Shown here: in pieces, positions 1-7,752 of the stretch
How the letters are laid out: the number at the start of each line of letters is the position of its first letter
Numbering within the stretch: position 1 is the first letter of the stretch
Assembly (NCBI GenBank): GCA_027491935.1
Contig: JAOZGB010000006.1
Coordinates: 1 to 49,210 of the forward strand
Direction: 5' to 3'
Length of the DNA stretch: 49,210 nt
DNA from: Thermoproteota archaeon
GTDB taxonomy: Archaea > Korarchaeota > Korarchaeia > Korarchaeales > JAOZGB01
Translations under genes and position numbers: made by a program
The notes under the pieces: model-generated
Database searches by the model: none
Seen by the model: the letters and a program-made list of their open reading frames with translations, nothing else
Told to the model about the DNA's origin: nothing

Positions 1-1023
1 TGCTTCACCTGCAAGTGGTCTAAAGACAAACATGCCAAACGAAACGTAAATTGCTACATAGATCACAGCAATCAAACCAAGCTTCCAAACCCATTCTATC
101 AAAGGCATAATAAGGTGATTAACTCTCTGCGACTCCTCAGTTCTTTTCATTCTTCCATGGATCAAAACGGCTAAGGGTGAAATGTAGTTCTTTATTCCAT
201 ACTTCTGACAAAGCTTAAATGCGCACTTGTTCAACTTCACAACATAATCCTGTGGAGGACTCTCCTGCTCGCCATATAGATTCTCATATTTTTCTACAAG
301 TTCTGGAAAATTTTTCTTTAATAATTCTAAAAATCTTATCCGCTGATTGCTTCTTAATGTCATCGCTGCACCAATCAGGATGTATTTTGCATGCTCCGAT
401 GCTCTTCTAATTACTTCCTCGATATTATCCTCATCATCTAAAATATAGGGCACAATGGGAGTAAAATCGACACCTGCTTGTATCCCTTCTTCATTTAATT
501 TCTTCACAGCCTTCAACCTTCTTTCTGGAGAAGGTGCAAGTGGTTCTAAATATGGCAATAACTTCTGATTAAAGGTTATAATTGTTAAAGAGACTAACAC
601 CAGGTCTGTTTTGCTATTTTGCCCAATAAATCTATATCTCTTAAAACCAAATCGCTTTTCGTGACAATATGAACAGGGAACCTGTGTTTTGCTAAAATTT
701 CTAGTATTCTTCTTGTCAGTTCATACTTTCTTTCAGCAGGCTGATAAGGATCGGTAACACCAGACATTGCTACCACATCTGGTTTGAACTTTGTAACTTC
801 TCTTTCTAAGACCAAAGGTGCTTTCTTTTTTACATAGATTATTCTTGAGAAATCCTTGTAATCTTTATGAACAAGATACTTTTCTGTTATAGCATCGCTA
901 TAATTACAGGCAAACTGACAGCCGCGATAAGGGTTGAGATTGTAGCGATTCCAGAACCAATTGTCTCTATACTTCTGTTTTTTGCAGAACGCTCTTCGCT
1001 TAGATTTCTCTAAATTTTACCAT
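1..1023 (-). pseudogene. Broken radical SAM protein (COG1533/SplB-like), cut by window edge
   Basis: The reverse strand encodes a protein of the COG1533 type (SplB-like radical SAM enzymes, often called DNA repair photolyase-related). It begins MVKFREI at 1023 and shows the family's N-terminal pattern, but a TAA stop follows at codon 8. In a second frame the cluster motif reads NPYRGCQFACNYSDA, so the third cysteine of the expected CxxxCxxC is serine (AGC). The reading frame then runs through MSGVTDPYQPAERKYELT and shifts again near position 605, where it continues as VSLTIITFNQKLLPYLEPLA, down to the window edge. There are at least one nonsense codon, two frame changes and one lost cluster ligand, so it cannot make an active enzyme. 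Its start lies 1 nt past the stop of the DUF3795 gene upstream, so the two were an operon. The 3' end is outside the window. Confidence 0.75.
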
Positions 1024-1024
1024 T

Positions 1025-1459
1025 TTACCAATACCGCTTTCCTTTGAGAAAACCATTGATTCCCTCTTTTTTGATCTTACTAAGATTCTTCAGATGGGCA
1101 TCTCCATGCGTGGGTTTTAAGAAGTCTAATTTTTCACAAGTCTTGAATTTTTTGCATTCCCAACAACCGTTGATATTTTTCTTCTGACAACATTTTCTGA
1201 TTTTGCAGAATAGTGGACCACCTCCATTTCGGCAGGCTCTTTTACACCGCATCTTAACCATAGCACCCAATACTTCATAGCATTTATCAAAATTCTCAAA
1301 TTCCTTTGCAAATTTTGAAAACTCTTTATAGTTTTGGGTAAGTTTTACTTCTCTTAGTTTCTTTCTCAAATCTCTGGCTAAATCAGCAATCTCACCTTGA
1401 TAGAAAAAGCAATCTCCACAATACAAACCACAGTAAGCTACCAAATTTTTATCCACCAT
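1025..1459 (-). CDS. DUF3795 cysteine-rich protein, intact copy
   Basis: A 144-residue protein with the DUF3795 look. It has an N-terminal AYCGLYCGDCFFYQG cysteine cluster and later Cys groups (KMRCKRACRNGGG, CKIRKCCQKKNINGCWECKKFKTC), which suggest metal or Fe-S binding; the family's biochemical role is not known to me. The start is ATG at 1459. It lies in a minus-strand run after the AlkD-like gene and a second, broken DUF3795 copy, and directly before a broken radical SAM gene, so all four were probably one transcript. It is the only member of the last three that is still open. The basic, Lys-rich C-terminus is ordinary for the family. Confidence 0.75.
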   Translation of the reverse strand: MVDKNLVAYCGLYCGDCFFYQGEIADLARDLRKKLREVKLTQNYKEFSKFAKEFENFDKCYEVLGAMVKMRCKRACRNGGGPLFCKIRKCCQKKNINGCWECKKFKTCEKLDFLKPTHGDAHLKNLSKIKKEGINGFLKGKRYW

Positions 1460-1464
1460 AATCT

Positions 1465-2066
1465 CTACCTCCTCTTCACTGTTAATTCAACTCCTTCTCT
1501 AAGGGCAACTTCATTGAGAATTTCCCTAAGAATTTTCGCTTTGATTTTTCTATCACCAGGTTTGACTCTGTTCGTCCTCAGCTTTTGGTTTGCATTAACC
1601 AATGAATGTTCTAGATCCACTAAATCAAGTAAGGCTACTGCTTTGCAGAAAAAACTCCTCGACCATCCATCATCAAAATTCTCTATCATTGTTTCAAGTA
1701 GTTTAATTCGTTCTTTCTGCTGTTTTATGAACTTTTTAATTCCATATTCTTTTATAAAGTTTCAAATTGGGCACCATCTTCTCATAGGGTGGATAAGACG
1801 AAGATATCCATTTCCCGAGATTTTTAAATTTTGAACATGGAAATTCAGAGCATTCAGCACAAACTTCAAGATTCTTTTTCTTTACACGCCAGATTATGAA
1901 GGAACAAGATGGATGGCTATTGAAAAAAATCAGGCCCGCAGCATCCAGGACATCTTGAAGTGTCCGCTGTATAGTATCTCGGGCATAAACCACAATCAAG
2001 ACCACATACACCTATTGTTGGGTATTTCCTTGTTGGGCTTTTTAAATCTGAATTCATTTGTTTCAT
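1465..2066 (-). pseudogene. Second DUF3795 gene, frameshifted twice
   Basis: Reading from ATG at 2066 gives a start with the motif GVCGLDCGLCPRYYT followed by SRCPGCCGPDFF, then a stop. In the next frame the protein continues SHPSCSFIIWRVKKKNLE and VCAECSEFPCSKF, and a second frame change near 1755 leads to EYGIKKFIKQQKERIKLLE and DGWSRSFFCKAVALLDLVD before the stop at 1465. The first break coincides with a run of seven identical bases (about 1922-1928), so either true decay or a homopolymer sequencing error is possible; the second break is not in such a run. The start sits 5 nt past the stop of the AlkD-like gene. It is a paralogue of the intact DUF3795 gene next door. Confidence 0.7.
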
Positions 2067-2071
2067 GATTT

Positions 2072-2851
2072 TCATTCTCTAATTAGTTGTAAAATCTTTT
2101 CTTGCTTATTACTTCTTAATTTCTTCATTCCATCTTTAATTATCCATGTTGTATCCTTACTTGGATTCGCTTTAGCCCATTTCATTAAGAATCTTGCTAC
2201 CTCATCCAGATTCTTTTTGGTTATTTCTCTTAAAATCCATGATACCGCCTTTTTCACATCTTTGTCTTTATCTTCCATGACCAGATCAAGAATCCTGAAG
2301 ACTCTATCCGTTATTGGGACTTTCTTGTATTCTCTTAAACTTACCACTCCAAAACGCCTGATCCATTTATTCTTATCTTTAATCCATCTTTCAGAAAGTG
2401 GCAAAACAAGTTCTGGATTTGAATAAACTATTTGTTCTACTCCGCACATGGCAAGATTATCACAGTTAGCCCAGTTATCAAGATCCGGTAATACTAAAAT
2501 GACAAAATTTAAACATATTTTTGGATTTTTCGGGCCAAACCTCTCCAAGCTTTTTCCTGCTATCTTTCTTGCTTCAAAAGAACCTTCATTCCAGATGGTT
2601 TCTAACAAAGATTTTGCTCTTGTTGGTTGTTTCTGGATAAATTTTCCTATCTCGGCAGCCACTACCCTCAAAATAGGAAGTGGAACTCCGTAAAACTTCC
2701 CAGTATCCGGGATGATTCTCTGATAATTTTTGGTTGCCTCTTTATCCACATAGGATTTAAGGAGTTCCTGCAATTCTTTTGTAAATTCCTTTGGTTTCTC
2801 TGCTTTTTCAAGCAGTTTCACTGTTCTCTTTTGGATTCGCGATTTATCCAT
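2072..2851 (-). CDS. DNA alkylation repair protein, AlkD-like HEAT-repeat fold
   Basis: A 259-residue all-helical protein matching the AlkD/AlkC family of DNA glycosylase-like proteins, which remove alkylated bases without base flipping. Diagnostic stretches are YGVPLPILRVVAAEI near residue 55, LPDLDNWANCDNLA in the middle, KNKWIRRFGVVSLREY and DVKKAVSWILREI toward the C-terminus; these alternate as HEAT-like helical pairs. ATG at 2851 is chosen over the TTG at 2857 because a TATA-like stretch lies just upstream. It heads a minus-strand group with two DUF3795 genes and a COG1533 radical SAM gene; AlkD-like and COG1533 proteins are both linked to DNA lesions, so a shared repair theme is possible but not shown. 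Confidence 0.8.
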   Translation of the reverse strand: MDKSRIQKRTVKLLEKAEKPKEFTKELQELLKSYVDKEATKNYQRIIPDTGKFYGVPLPILRVVAAEIGKFIQKQPTRAKSLLETIWNEGSFEARKIAGKSLERFGPKNPKICLNFVILVLPDLDNWANCDNLAMCGVEQIVYSNPELVLPLSERWIKDKNKWIRRFGVVSLREYKKVPITDRVFRILDLVMEDKDKDVKKAVSWILREITKKNLDEVARFLMKWAKANPSKDTTWIIKDGMKKLRSNKQEKILQLIRE

Positions 2852-3029
2852 ATTCAAAACCTATATCCAAATTATTTTTGTTGTACGCCTGCTTCTGTAA
2901 TTTGGGATGACTTGCCTTGCAGATGATGGCAGATCCTGGTAAACTTAAGAAGCCGGGATTCTTTCATGGGGGTTCACCTCCTTTTGCCAGAGTTAAATAT
3001 TTAAATATTATTAAGGCTTAAATTAAGTC

Positions 3030-3701
3030 ATGTTAAGCTTTACTCCTTTGATTCTTACCGTCATAGCTACTTTCTCTGTTATAGTTACTATAAAAGTAAA
3101 AGATATGCTTAAAGTATCTCTTATCGTATCTGCCTTATATACCTTATTTAAATACATTAACGTTTACGAATTCTCAAAAATTTATCCTTACGGATTTACA
3201 TGGGCTCATCTTTTAAACGATTGGAAAGAAGAATATCTTTCGTTTATATTAATTAGTTACCTGTTTCTGATACCTACTAGCTTGCTAGCATTAAGGTTTA
3301 GGAATAAGTTATTTTGGGGTAGTAAAAAGAAAATATTACTAGGTATCCTATTAGGAATTGTGATGTTATTAGTTTTAAGCTACTTGTTCATGAATAGGTT
3401 TTCAAGAAATCCATTAACTTATGTTCTTACAGCAATAACTTGGAGCTTTTTAGGAGGGTTTACTGAAGAGCCTTTATATCGTGGAACTCTTATGGCAAGT
3501 TTTAAGGAAAGGTTTAACTGGTTAGTTGCTTTGCCATTTCAAGCACTTATATTTGGGATTAGCCACATATGGAGCTTTGAAGCCGTTACAGCTGGATTTA
3601 TATTTGGTCTCATACTAGGCATCTTTACTAGGTATCTTGGAATTGGTTCTGCAATAGCTATTCACTTCTTTATGAATCTTGTAGCGCATAACTTGCTTTA
3701 A
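3030..3701 (+). CDS. CPBP family intramembrane metalloprotease (CAAX protease-like), first copy
   Basis: A 223-residue polytopic membrane protein. It carries the CPBP/Abi hallmark near residue 145, FLGGFTEEPLYRGTLMASF, with the paired glutamates and the arginine of EExxxR, and a later ALIFGISHIWSFEA with the conserved His of motif 2. A third block, IAIHFFMNLVAHNLL, supplies the final HxxxN-like motif. These proteins resemble Rce1-type CAAX endopeptidases and may cleave membrane substrates; the substrate here is unknown. The ATG at 3030 sits behind an AT-rich stretch (about 2998-3020) that can serve as a TATA box, giving a nearly leaderless transcript. A second, dissimilar CPBP gene lies 360 bp downstream. 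Confidence 0.85.
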   Translation: MLSFTPLILTVIATFSVIVTIKVKDMLKVSLIVSALYTLFKYINVYEFSKIYPYGFTWAHLLNDWKEEYLSFILISYLFLIPTSLLALRFRNKLFWGSKKKILLGILLGIVMLLVLSYLFMNRFSRNPLTYVLTAITWSFLGGFTEEPLYRGTLMASFKERFNWLVALPFQALIFGISHIWSFEAVTAGFIFGLILGIFTRYLGIGSAIAIHFFMNLVAHNLL

Positions 3702-3847
3702 GCTAAGACATTAGCAGTATAAAAAGCTAAATAATTATCCTATATTACTTAAAGAAAAGTATGGTTAAGAAAATTTACAATCATTAGAAAAGGTAAGAGA
3801 GGAGTTATGAAAAAGGAAACGAGCCTCGTTTTGTTAAATTCTTAAGG

Positions 3848-4045
3848 CTAAAGGATTCTTTCAGCTATAATGAAGGTTGCTAGCACGTGCATTAAATCTG
3901 CCAAACTAACTATGCCAACTAACTTGCCATTTTGTGTTACTGGTAGCTGGCTATACCTATGAGCCCTCATTAACCTTATAGCATCAAATACACTTGCCTC
4001 TGGAATCTTTAAAATTGATCGCTCCTTAAGAAAATTGAGATGGAA
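3848..4045 (-). pseudogene. CBS-domain remnant
   Basis: Minus-strand translation between about 4045 and the TAG at 3848 gives a clear CBS half-domain: SVFDAIRLMRAHRYSQLPV, then NGKLVGIVSLADLMHVLA. CBS domains bind adenine nucleotides and normally come in pairs. Here only one is present, there is no convincing start codon upstream, and the fragment runs into the 5' end of the opposite-strand CPBP gene. It is best read as the tail of a lost gene. No promoter is visible. Confidence 0.55.
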
Positions 4046-4064
4046 AGACTGGGGGAGACAGACG

Positions 4065-4790
4065 ATGGATAAGAATGATATAGAACGAGCTGAAAAACAT
4101 AGTAAGTCGTTTTATTTCGGTATAGTGGTATTTCTGATTATGGGATTTGTCTCTTTTTCTATATTCATGAATACTTTCAGTAAAACAGGAAAGGCCGTTA
4201 GTATTCCTCTAGCATTTCCCATAATGGCGATAATAATCTTCTATGAAGGTGTTGTCAAAGGGAGAGGTCTAGGTGAAGTAGGCGTCAAAAGGGAGAACTT
4301 TTGGAGAAATGTCGTGATCGGGGCTTTGTTGGCATTTTTCGTTTTCACGATGTTTGGTATTGCAAACCTCATTATTCCTGGCCTAATGGAGGAAGTTGGT
4401 AGTAGACCGGAGACTGTGAGCAATTTTTTCAGATTTAGTTTCCCGTTTCCGCTGAATTACATCCTTCAAACAGTCTACGTCTTTGCTTTACTTGCACCTG
4501 CAGAGGAAGTTTTATTTAGGGGTTTTATTCAAGGCAAGTTACAGAAATGGATGAGCGTGCATTTAGCTATTATCGTCCAATCTATCCTATTTGGGCTTGC
4601 CCATGCAATCCCAGCATACGCGATGGGGCTGTCTACCATTTACTCCCTGGGCTACGGATTGATCGGATTTTTCGGAGGAATGCTTTACGGAATTGCTTTT
4701 TATAAAACAGGTAACAATATTGTTGCTCCTTGGATTGCTCATGCAATTTCAGATTCTCCATTAATACTATTAACCCTCAGAACCTCATGA
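4065..4790 (+). CDS. CPBP family intramembrane metalloprotease, second copy
   Basis: A 241-residue membrane protein with about six to seven hydrophobic segments. The CPBP motif 1 reads LAPAEEVLFRGFIQGKLQ, including the EExxxR residues, motif 2 is SILFGLAHAIPAYA, and the C-terminal NNIVAPWIAHAISD holds the final His/Asn pair. All catalytic positions are therefore present. ATG at 4065 is preferred to the upstream TTG at 4035, because the extra ten residues have no counterpart in the family and overlap an opposite-strand CBS remnant. It is not a recent duplicate of the CPBP gene at 3030: outside the motifs the two share little. Confidence 0.85.
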   Translation: MDKNDIERAEKHSKSFYFGIVVFLIMGFVSFSIFMNTFSKTGKAVSIPLAFPIMAIIIFYEGVVKGRGLGEVGVKRENFWRNVVIGALLAFFVFTMFGIANLIIPGLMEEVGSRPETVSNFFRFSFPFPLNYILQTVYVFALLAPAEEVLFRGFIQGKLQKWMSVHLAIIVQSILFGLAHAIPAYAMGLSTIYSLGYGLIGFFGGMLYGIAFYKTGNNIVAPWIAHAISDSPLILLTLRTS

Positions 4791-4887
4791 TTTAAAATGA
4801 CCCTTTGTCTGAACTTCAGATGACAGGAACTACGTTAAAGGTAGCCTCCCAAGGATTTCGACATCATTCCGGGAATAAAACGGATAT

Positions 4888-5169
4888 TTAAGTAGAATAC
4901 TGCGAATTATTTGATTCAACGGCTTTTATCCAAGCGGAGCAAATTTTATATTCGGGAGAAAATAGAAGCACCTGGGCACAAACCGAGATTATAAACGTAC
5001 TTTGTGCCAAAAAGTGCAGGGGTAGGTTTATACACTCGTTTGAACCCTCTGACTTTGGAAGCTTCATCGCCTTAACCTCGGCTACAATATCTCCTAGCAT
5101 CTCCATTAATCTCTTTGAGAGGGCTTCGAACTCCTTTGTTGACTTTGAGACGAATAGTTCCCTCTCCAA
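4888..5169 (-). CDS. Small hypothetical protein
   Basis: A 93-residue reading frame beginning at TTG 5169. The N-terminal half (residues 1-40) is charged and amphipathic (TKEFEALSKRLMEMLGDIVA), the second half is more hydrophobic (FLAQSTFIISVCAQVLLF) and may touch a membrane or a protein partner. A TATA-like TTTATAAA lies at 5207-5214, about 40 nt upstream, which supports expression in this direction. I do not recognise a family. It could also be a chance frame; the promoter and protein-like composition are the only support. Confidence 0.35.
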   Translation of the reverse strand: MERELFVSKSTKEFEALSKRLMEMLGDIVAEVKAMKLPKSEGSNECINLPLHFLAQSTFIISVCAQVLLFSPEYKICSAWIKAVESNNSQYST

Positions 5170-5204
5170 CGGGTCTTATTTGACGGGCCTGTGCATAAAG
5201 ACTA

Positions 5205-5218
5205 CATTTATAAACGTA
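5205..5218 (-). promoter_or_regulatory. TATA-like box with ACGTA flank
   Basis: The stretch CATTTATAAACGTA contains a near-consensus archaeal TATA box, placed about 40 nt before the TTG start of the minus-strand hypothetical gene at 5169. The 12-base core TTTATAAACGTA also occurs three times in the repeat array at 10114-10191. Confidence 0.4.
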
Positions 5219-5379
5219 GCAGCTGTCGGAATCGACGCCCATACAACATTTGGCGAAAATATTAGTTTAAATAGTTTATTTAGTTTAAATAGGATGTAAG
5301 AGTGAAAATAGGCTTGGAGAAATGCTTCAGTGATTTATACCTGCACCGAAGCCTTTCATAGTTACTAATTTAACAGCTA

Positions 5380-5393
5380 GACGCTAAAGCGTC
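5380..5393. repeat. Perfect short inverted repeat
   Basis: GACGC, a four-base TAAA loop, and GCGTC form a perfect 5-bp hairpin about 80 nt before the antitoxin start at 5473. It could be a small operator or a weak terminator. The rest of 5170-5472 holds only AT-rich DNA (TTTAAATAGTTTATTTAG near 5266-5290) and no reading frame I can support. Confidence 0.3.
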
Positions 5394-5472
5394 TTGCCGG
5401 TTTATTCTTACTAGGGCTATATAAGTGAGACTTTAATAGTTAAGTTTGACTTTAAATGGTAAGGTGAACTTT

Positions 5473-5733
5473 ATGAAAAGAGTAAGTGTTCGTGTTAGGA
5501 AAAAGGGTCAATTGACACTTCCTGTTGAGATAAGGAGGATTTGGGGTTTACGTGAGGGGTCGGAGCTTATATTCATATATGATGAGCGAGGAGCTACTGT
5601 TAAGCCTATGAGGAGGGTTAAAGTTAGGGAGTTCTCGGGAGCCTTAGGAGATCCCTGTGAGGATGAGGTAGCCTTCTCCATCTTGGATCCTGAACTTCTT
5701 CCGCTATACCTTAAAGAGAAGTATGAGGGTTAA
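5473..5733 (+). CDS. AbrB/SpoVT-family antitoxin (VapB-like)
   Basis: An 86-residue protein whose first 45 residues form a swapped-hairpin AbrB DNA-binding domain: KRVSVRVRKKGQLTLPVEIR followed by GLREGSELIFIYDERGA. The C-terminal tail (FSILDPELLPLYLKEKYEG) fits the usual toxin-neutralising segment. ATG at 5473 is chosen over TTG 5446 because an AAGGTG Shine-Dalgarno-like stretch lies just upstream and the AbrB fold starts right there. It is followed after 3 nt by a PIN-domain toxin, the standard antitoxin-toxin order. In such systems the antitoxin, alone or with the toxin, represses its own promoter. Confidence 0.85.
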   Translation: MKRVSVRVRKKGQLTLPVEIRRIWGLREGSELIFIYDERGATVKPMRRVKVREFSGALGDPCEDEVAFSILDPELLPLYLKEKYEG

Positions 5734-5736
5734 CTT

Positions 5737-6240
5737 GTGGTTAGGTATTTAGAGCAGCTTCCTAAGGGTGCGGTAGTTTTTATAGATACAAATATATTTC
5801 ACTTGTACTTGCGAGGCCCCCGTCCAATTAGGGATTCCTGTACCGCCTTTCTGGAGAGAGTTGAGGAGGAGAAGATAATGGGCTATACTTCTACACTTGT
5901 CTTAGACGAGCTGGCGTACAAATTATTATTGAGGCGGGTTGAAGAATTGTACAAGAGAAATCCACTTGAAGTAATAAGGGAGAAGCGAGAAGTTGTAGCC
6001 GAAGTTGCTCCTTATGTTGAAAATGGGCTCAATATAGTACTTGGTATAGAGGGACTTCAGGTTTTAAGTGTAGAGAGCTTTCACCTATCAGACTTCATGG
6101 AGTATGTGAGAAAATACTCGTTACTACCAAGGGATGCTCTCCATGTAACTATAATGGTTGCGATAAATTGTAAAAATATAGCTTCGGCTGATGAAGATTT
6201 TGATCTAGTCCCCTTCATTGTTAGATGGTCTCCTGTATGA
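5737..6240 (+). CDS. PIN-domain toxin (VapC-like)
   Basis: A 167-residue PIN-domain ribonuclease. The first catalytic aspartate is in AVVFIDTNIFHLYL (about residue 17), the conserved Glu in TSTLVLDELAYKLL (about residue 57), and the C-terminal acidic pair in LLPRDALHVTIM and NIASADEDFDLVP. All four metal-binding acids of a working VapC are present. The start is GTG at 5737, 3 nt after the antitoxin stop, so they are translated together. VapC proteins usually cut tRNA or rRNA when freed from the antitoxin. It appears intact, unlike the other toxin genes nearby. Confidence 0.85.
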   Translation: MVRYLEQLPKGAVVFIDTNIFHLYLRGPRPIRDSCTAFLERVEEEKIMGYTSTLVLDELAYKLLLRRVEELYKRNPLEVIREKREVVAEVAPYVENGLNIVLGIEGLQVLSVESFHLSDFMEYVRKYSLLPRDALHVTIMVAINCKNIASADEDFDLVPFIVRWSPV

Positions 6241-6338
6241 GTTGTGGATGGGGGAGATAAGGTTGATGTATTCCAAAGCGGACGTCTGTAATGTTTGTGG
6301 ATGTTTCCTGAGCCCTGTAGGGCACTGCTAATAGCTAG

Positions 6339-6596
6339 CTGGGTGAATCCCCAGCTGCTTTCGGCTGGGGCCTAGCTTTTAAGGAAGCGTTAGAGAAGCT
6401 TGCCAGCTTTCCATGTGTTAAGCTGTATATTGTAAAGATTCTTGGTGAAAGGGATACTTTTAGGCTTAGGATAGGTGGGTGTTGAGCTCTGTTCAAAGTG
6501 TACCATGAGCGGAATATTGTGGTTGTCATAAAAATAGATCTGAGGGATATATTGCAGAAGCTGAAATATCATTTCCCGTTATCTTCCGTTGTCTGA
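6339..6596 (+). pseudogene. RelE/ParE-family toxin, inactivated
   Basis: The plus strand translates as AFKEALEKLASFPCVKLYIV, then LGERDTFRLRIGGC, a TGA stop near 6484, and on in the same frame ALFKVYHERNIVVVIKIDLR. This is the typical RelE/ParE fold: an N-terminal helix, then beta strands with the conserved R-LRIG-YR pattern. The Tyr-Arg step has become TGT TGA, so one base change created the stop. No start codon or antitoxin gene is visible upstream. It ends at the TGA at 6594-6596. It lies between a VapBC pair and an MNT/HEPN pair. Confidence 0.6.
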
Positions 6597-6733
6597 AACG
6601 GGCAAATAGCCGTTTGAAACTTTATAGTAGCTGGGTTTCAGGCTTAGAATTGTCGGGGCTGGTAGTTAGGGCTGTCACTATGCTGTTATTCTCATCTTTT
6701 ATCTGTGGGGGTTTGGCGGTTGCTGATATTTTC

Positions 6734-6767
6734 AAACATTATGTTTATATTTTTGAAACATGATGTT
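6734..6767. promoter_or_regulatory. Double AACATNATGTT operator at the MNT promoter
   Basis: Two perfect inverted repeats, AACATTATGTT (6735-6745) and AACATGATGTT (6757-6767), lie 22 bp apart and just before the ATG at 6774. The TATA-like TTTATATTT (6744-6752) is between them. The spacing of about two helical turns puts both sites on the same face of DNA. The downstream gene has an N-terminal winged-helix domain, so self-repression is the simple reading. Confidence 0.5.
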
Positions 6768-6773
6768 CATGTT

Positions 6774-7304
6774 ATGTTAACGCTTTCCGCTGGGAAGAGG
6801 AGGGTGGTTGAGTATGTGCTTAGCCATGTGGGTCCTTTTAAGGTTAGGGAGACCGCCAGAGTTTTGGGGGTTAGCCCTGCGCTGGTGAGCAGGACATTTA
6901 GAATGCTCGAAGGCCTTGGGGTTCTTAGGGGTGGGAAGCTGAACTTAGACAGCCCGCTTACTAGAGCTATGAAAATATTGTTAAATGTTGAGCGGATAGT
7001 AGACAACAAAATACCCAGCCTAATCTTAGAGTTAAAGCCGAGGGGGGCTGGCATTTATGGCTCATGGGCCTCGGGTACCAACTTTGGGGATAGTGATCTT
7101 GACATGTGGATTCTATTTGACAATCATCCTGGCGAGGCAAAGATAGCTGAGCTTTCAAGGAGGATTAGGCGTAGGATTGGGGGGGATGTCCATATACTGC
7201 TCTTAACCCCTGAGAGAACTATGAATATTAAGGTTAAAGATCCGATATTCTATTATTCCCTAGTATTTAGCTCTATTGTTATTTGCGGTGAAGGGTTGGG
7301 ATGA
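6774..7304 (+). CDS. MNT-type nucleotidyltransferase with N-terminal winged helix
   Basis: A 176-residue protein in two parts. Residues 1-60 form a winged helix-turn-helix (RRVVEYVLSHVGPFKVRETA, then LGVSPALVSRTFRMLEGLGV). Residues about 85-176 form a minimal nucleotidyltransferase with GIYGSWASGTNFGDSDLDMW, that is GSxxxG followed by the DxD metal motif. MNT proteins act as antitoxins to HEPN RNases, in some cases by adenylylating them. ATG 6774 is chosen because it follows the TATA box and operator pair at normal distance. The TGA stop overlaps the ATG of the HEPN gene (ATGA at 7301-7304), so the two are translationally coupled. Confidence 0.8.
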   Translation: MLTLSAGKRRVVEYVLSHVGPFKVRETARVLGVSPALVSRTFRMLEGLGVLRGGKLNLDSPLTRAMKILLNVERIVDNKIPSLILELKPRGAGIYGSWASGTNFGDSDLDMWILFDNHPGEAKIAELSRRIRRRIGGDVHILLLTPERTMNIKVKDPIFYYSLVFSSIVICGEGLG

Positions 7305-7752
7305 AAGGGATAAGCGAGCTTGAAAGGTGTATGCAGAGGGGGCTGATTAGGGAACAATTCCGTCGGAGGATAAGGCTAGAAGAAGCCTTGGGAAGGCGGA
7401 GCACTGGATTCAAGAAGCGGAGAGAAACCTTAGATTCAGCCTCTGGGATAGCTGCCTTGTAAGCTCTTATGCAGCCATGTTTCATGCAGCTAGAGCCCTC
7501 CTATACCGGGACGGATACAGGGAGAAGAGCCACTACTGTATAGCCAGATACCTAGAGGAAAAACATGTTCAGACAGGCAGACTACCACAGATCGTTGTAG
7601 ACCTAATAGATAGATTTAGAGAGCTTAGACACGAAGATCTATATGAGCTAGAATACTCGGCAACAAGGGAAGATGCGGAGGAGGCGCTGGAAAACGCCAA
7701 ACTAGTAATAACCTACATTAAAAGAATTTTAATGAGGAATAAGGTAGGGTAA
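7301..7752 (+). pseudogene. HEPN-domain protein (toxin partner of MNT) with one frameshift
   Basis: The gene begins at ATG 7301 as MKGISELERCMQRGLIREQ, then a one-base shift near 7350 is needed to continue as IPSEDKARRSLGKAEHWIQE, followed by NLRFSLWDSCLVSSYAAMFH and on to the stop at 7752. The complete product would be about 150 residues, the usual HEPN length. The helix with SSYAAMFHAARALLY and the following RDGYREKSHYC are typical; the Rx4-6H RNase motif may be represented by RFRELRHEDLY. Without the N-terminal 50 residues, the internal ATG at 7477 would give a partial protein. The shift may be true inactivation or a sequence error; it decides whether the MNT/HEPN pair works. Confidence 0.65.

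Noticed and set aside
6349-6370. Hairpin CCCCAGC...GGCTGGGG as an RNA element or terminator
   Set aside because: It falls in the 5' part of the RelE/ParE remnant's reading frame and has no T tract; more likely coding-sequence coincidence.
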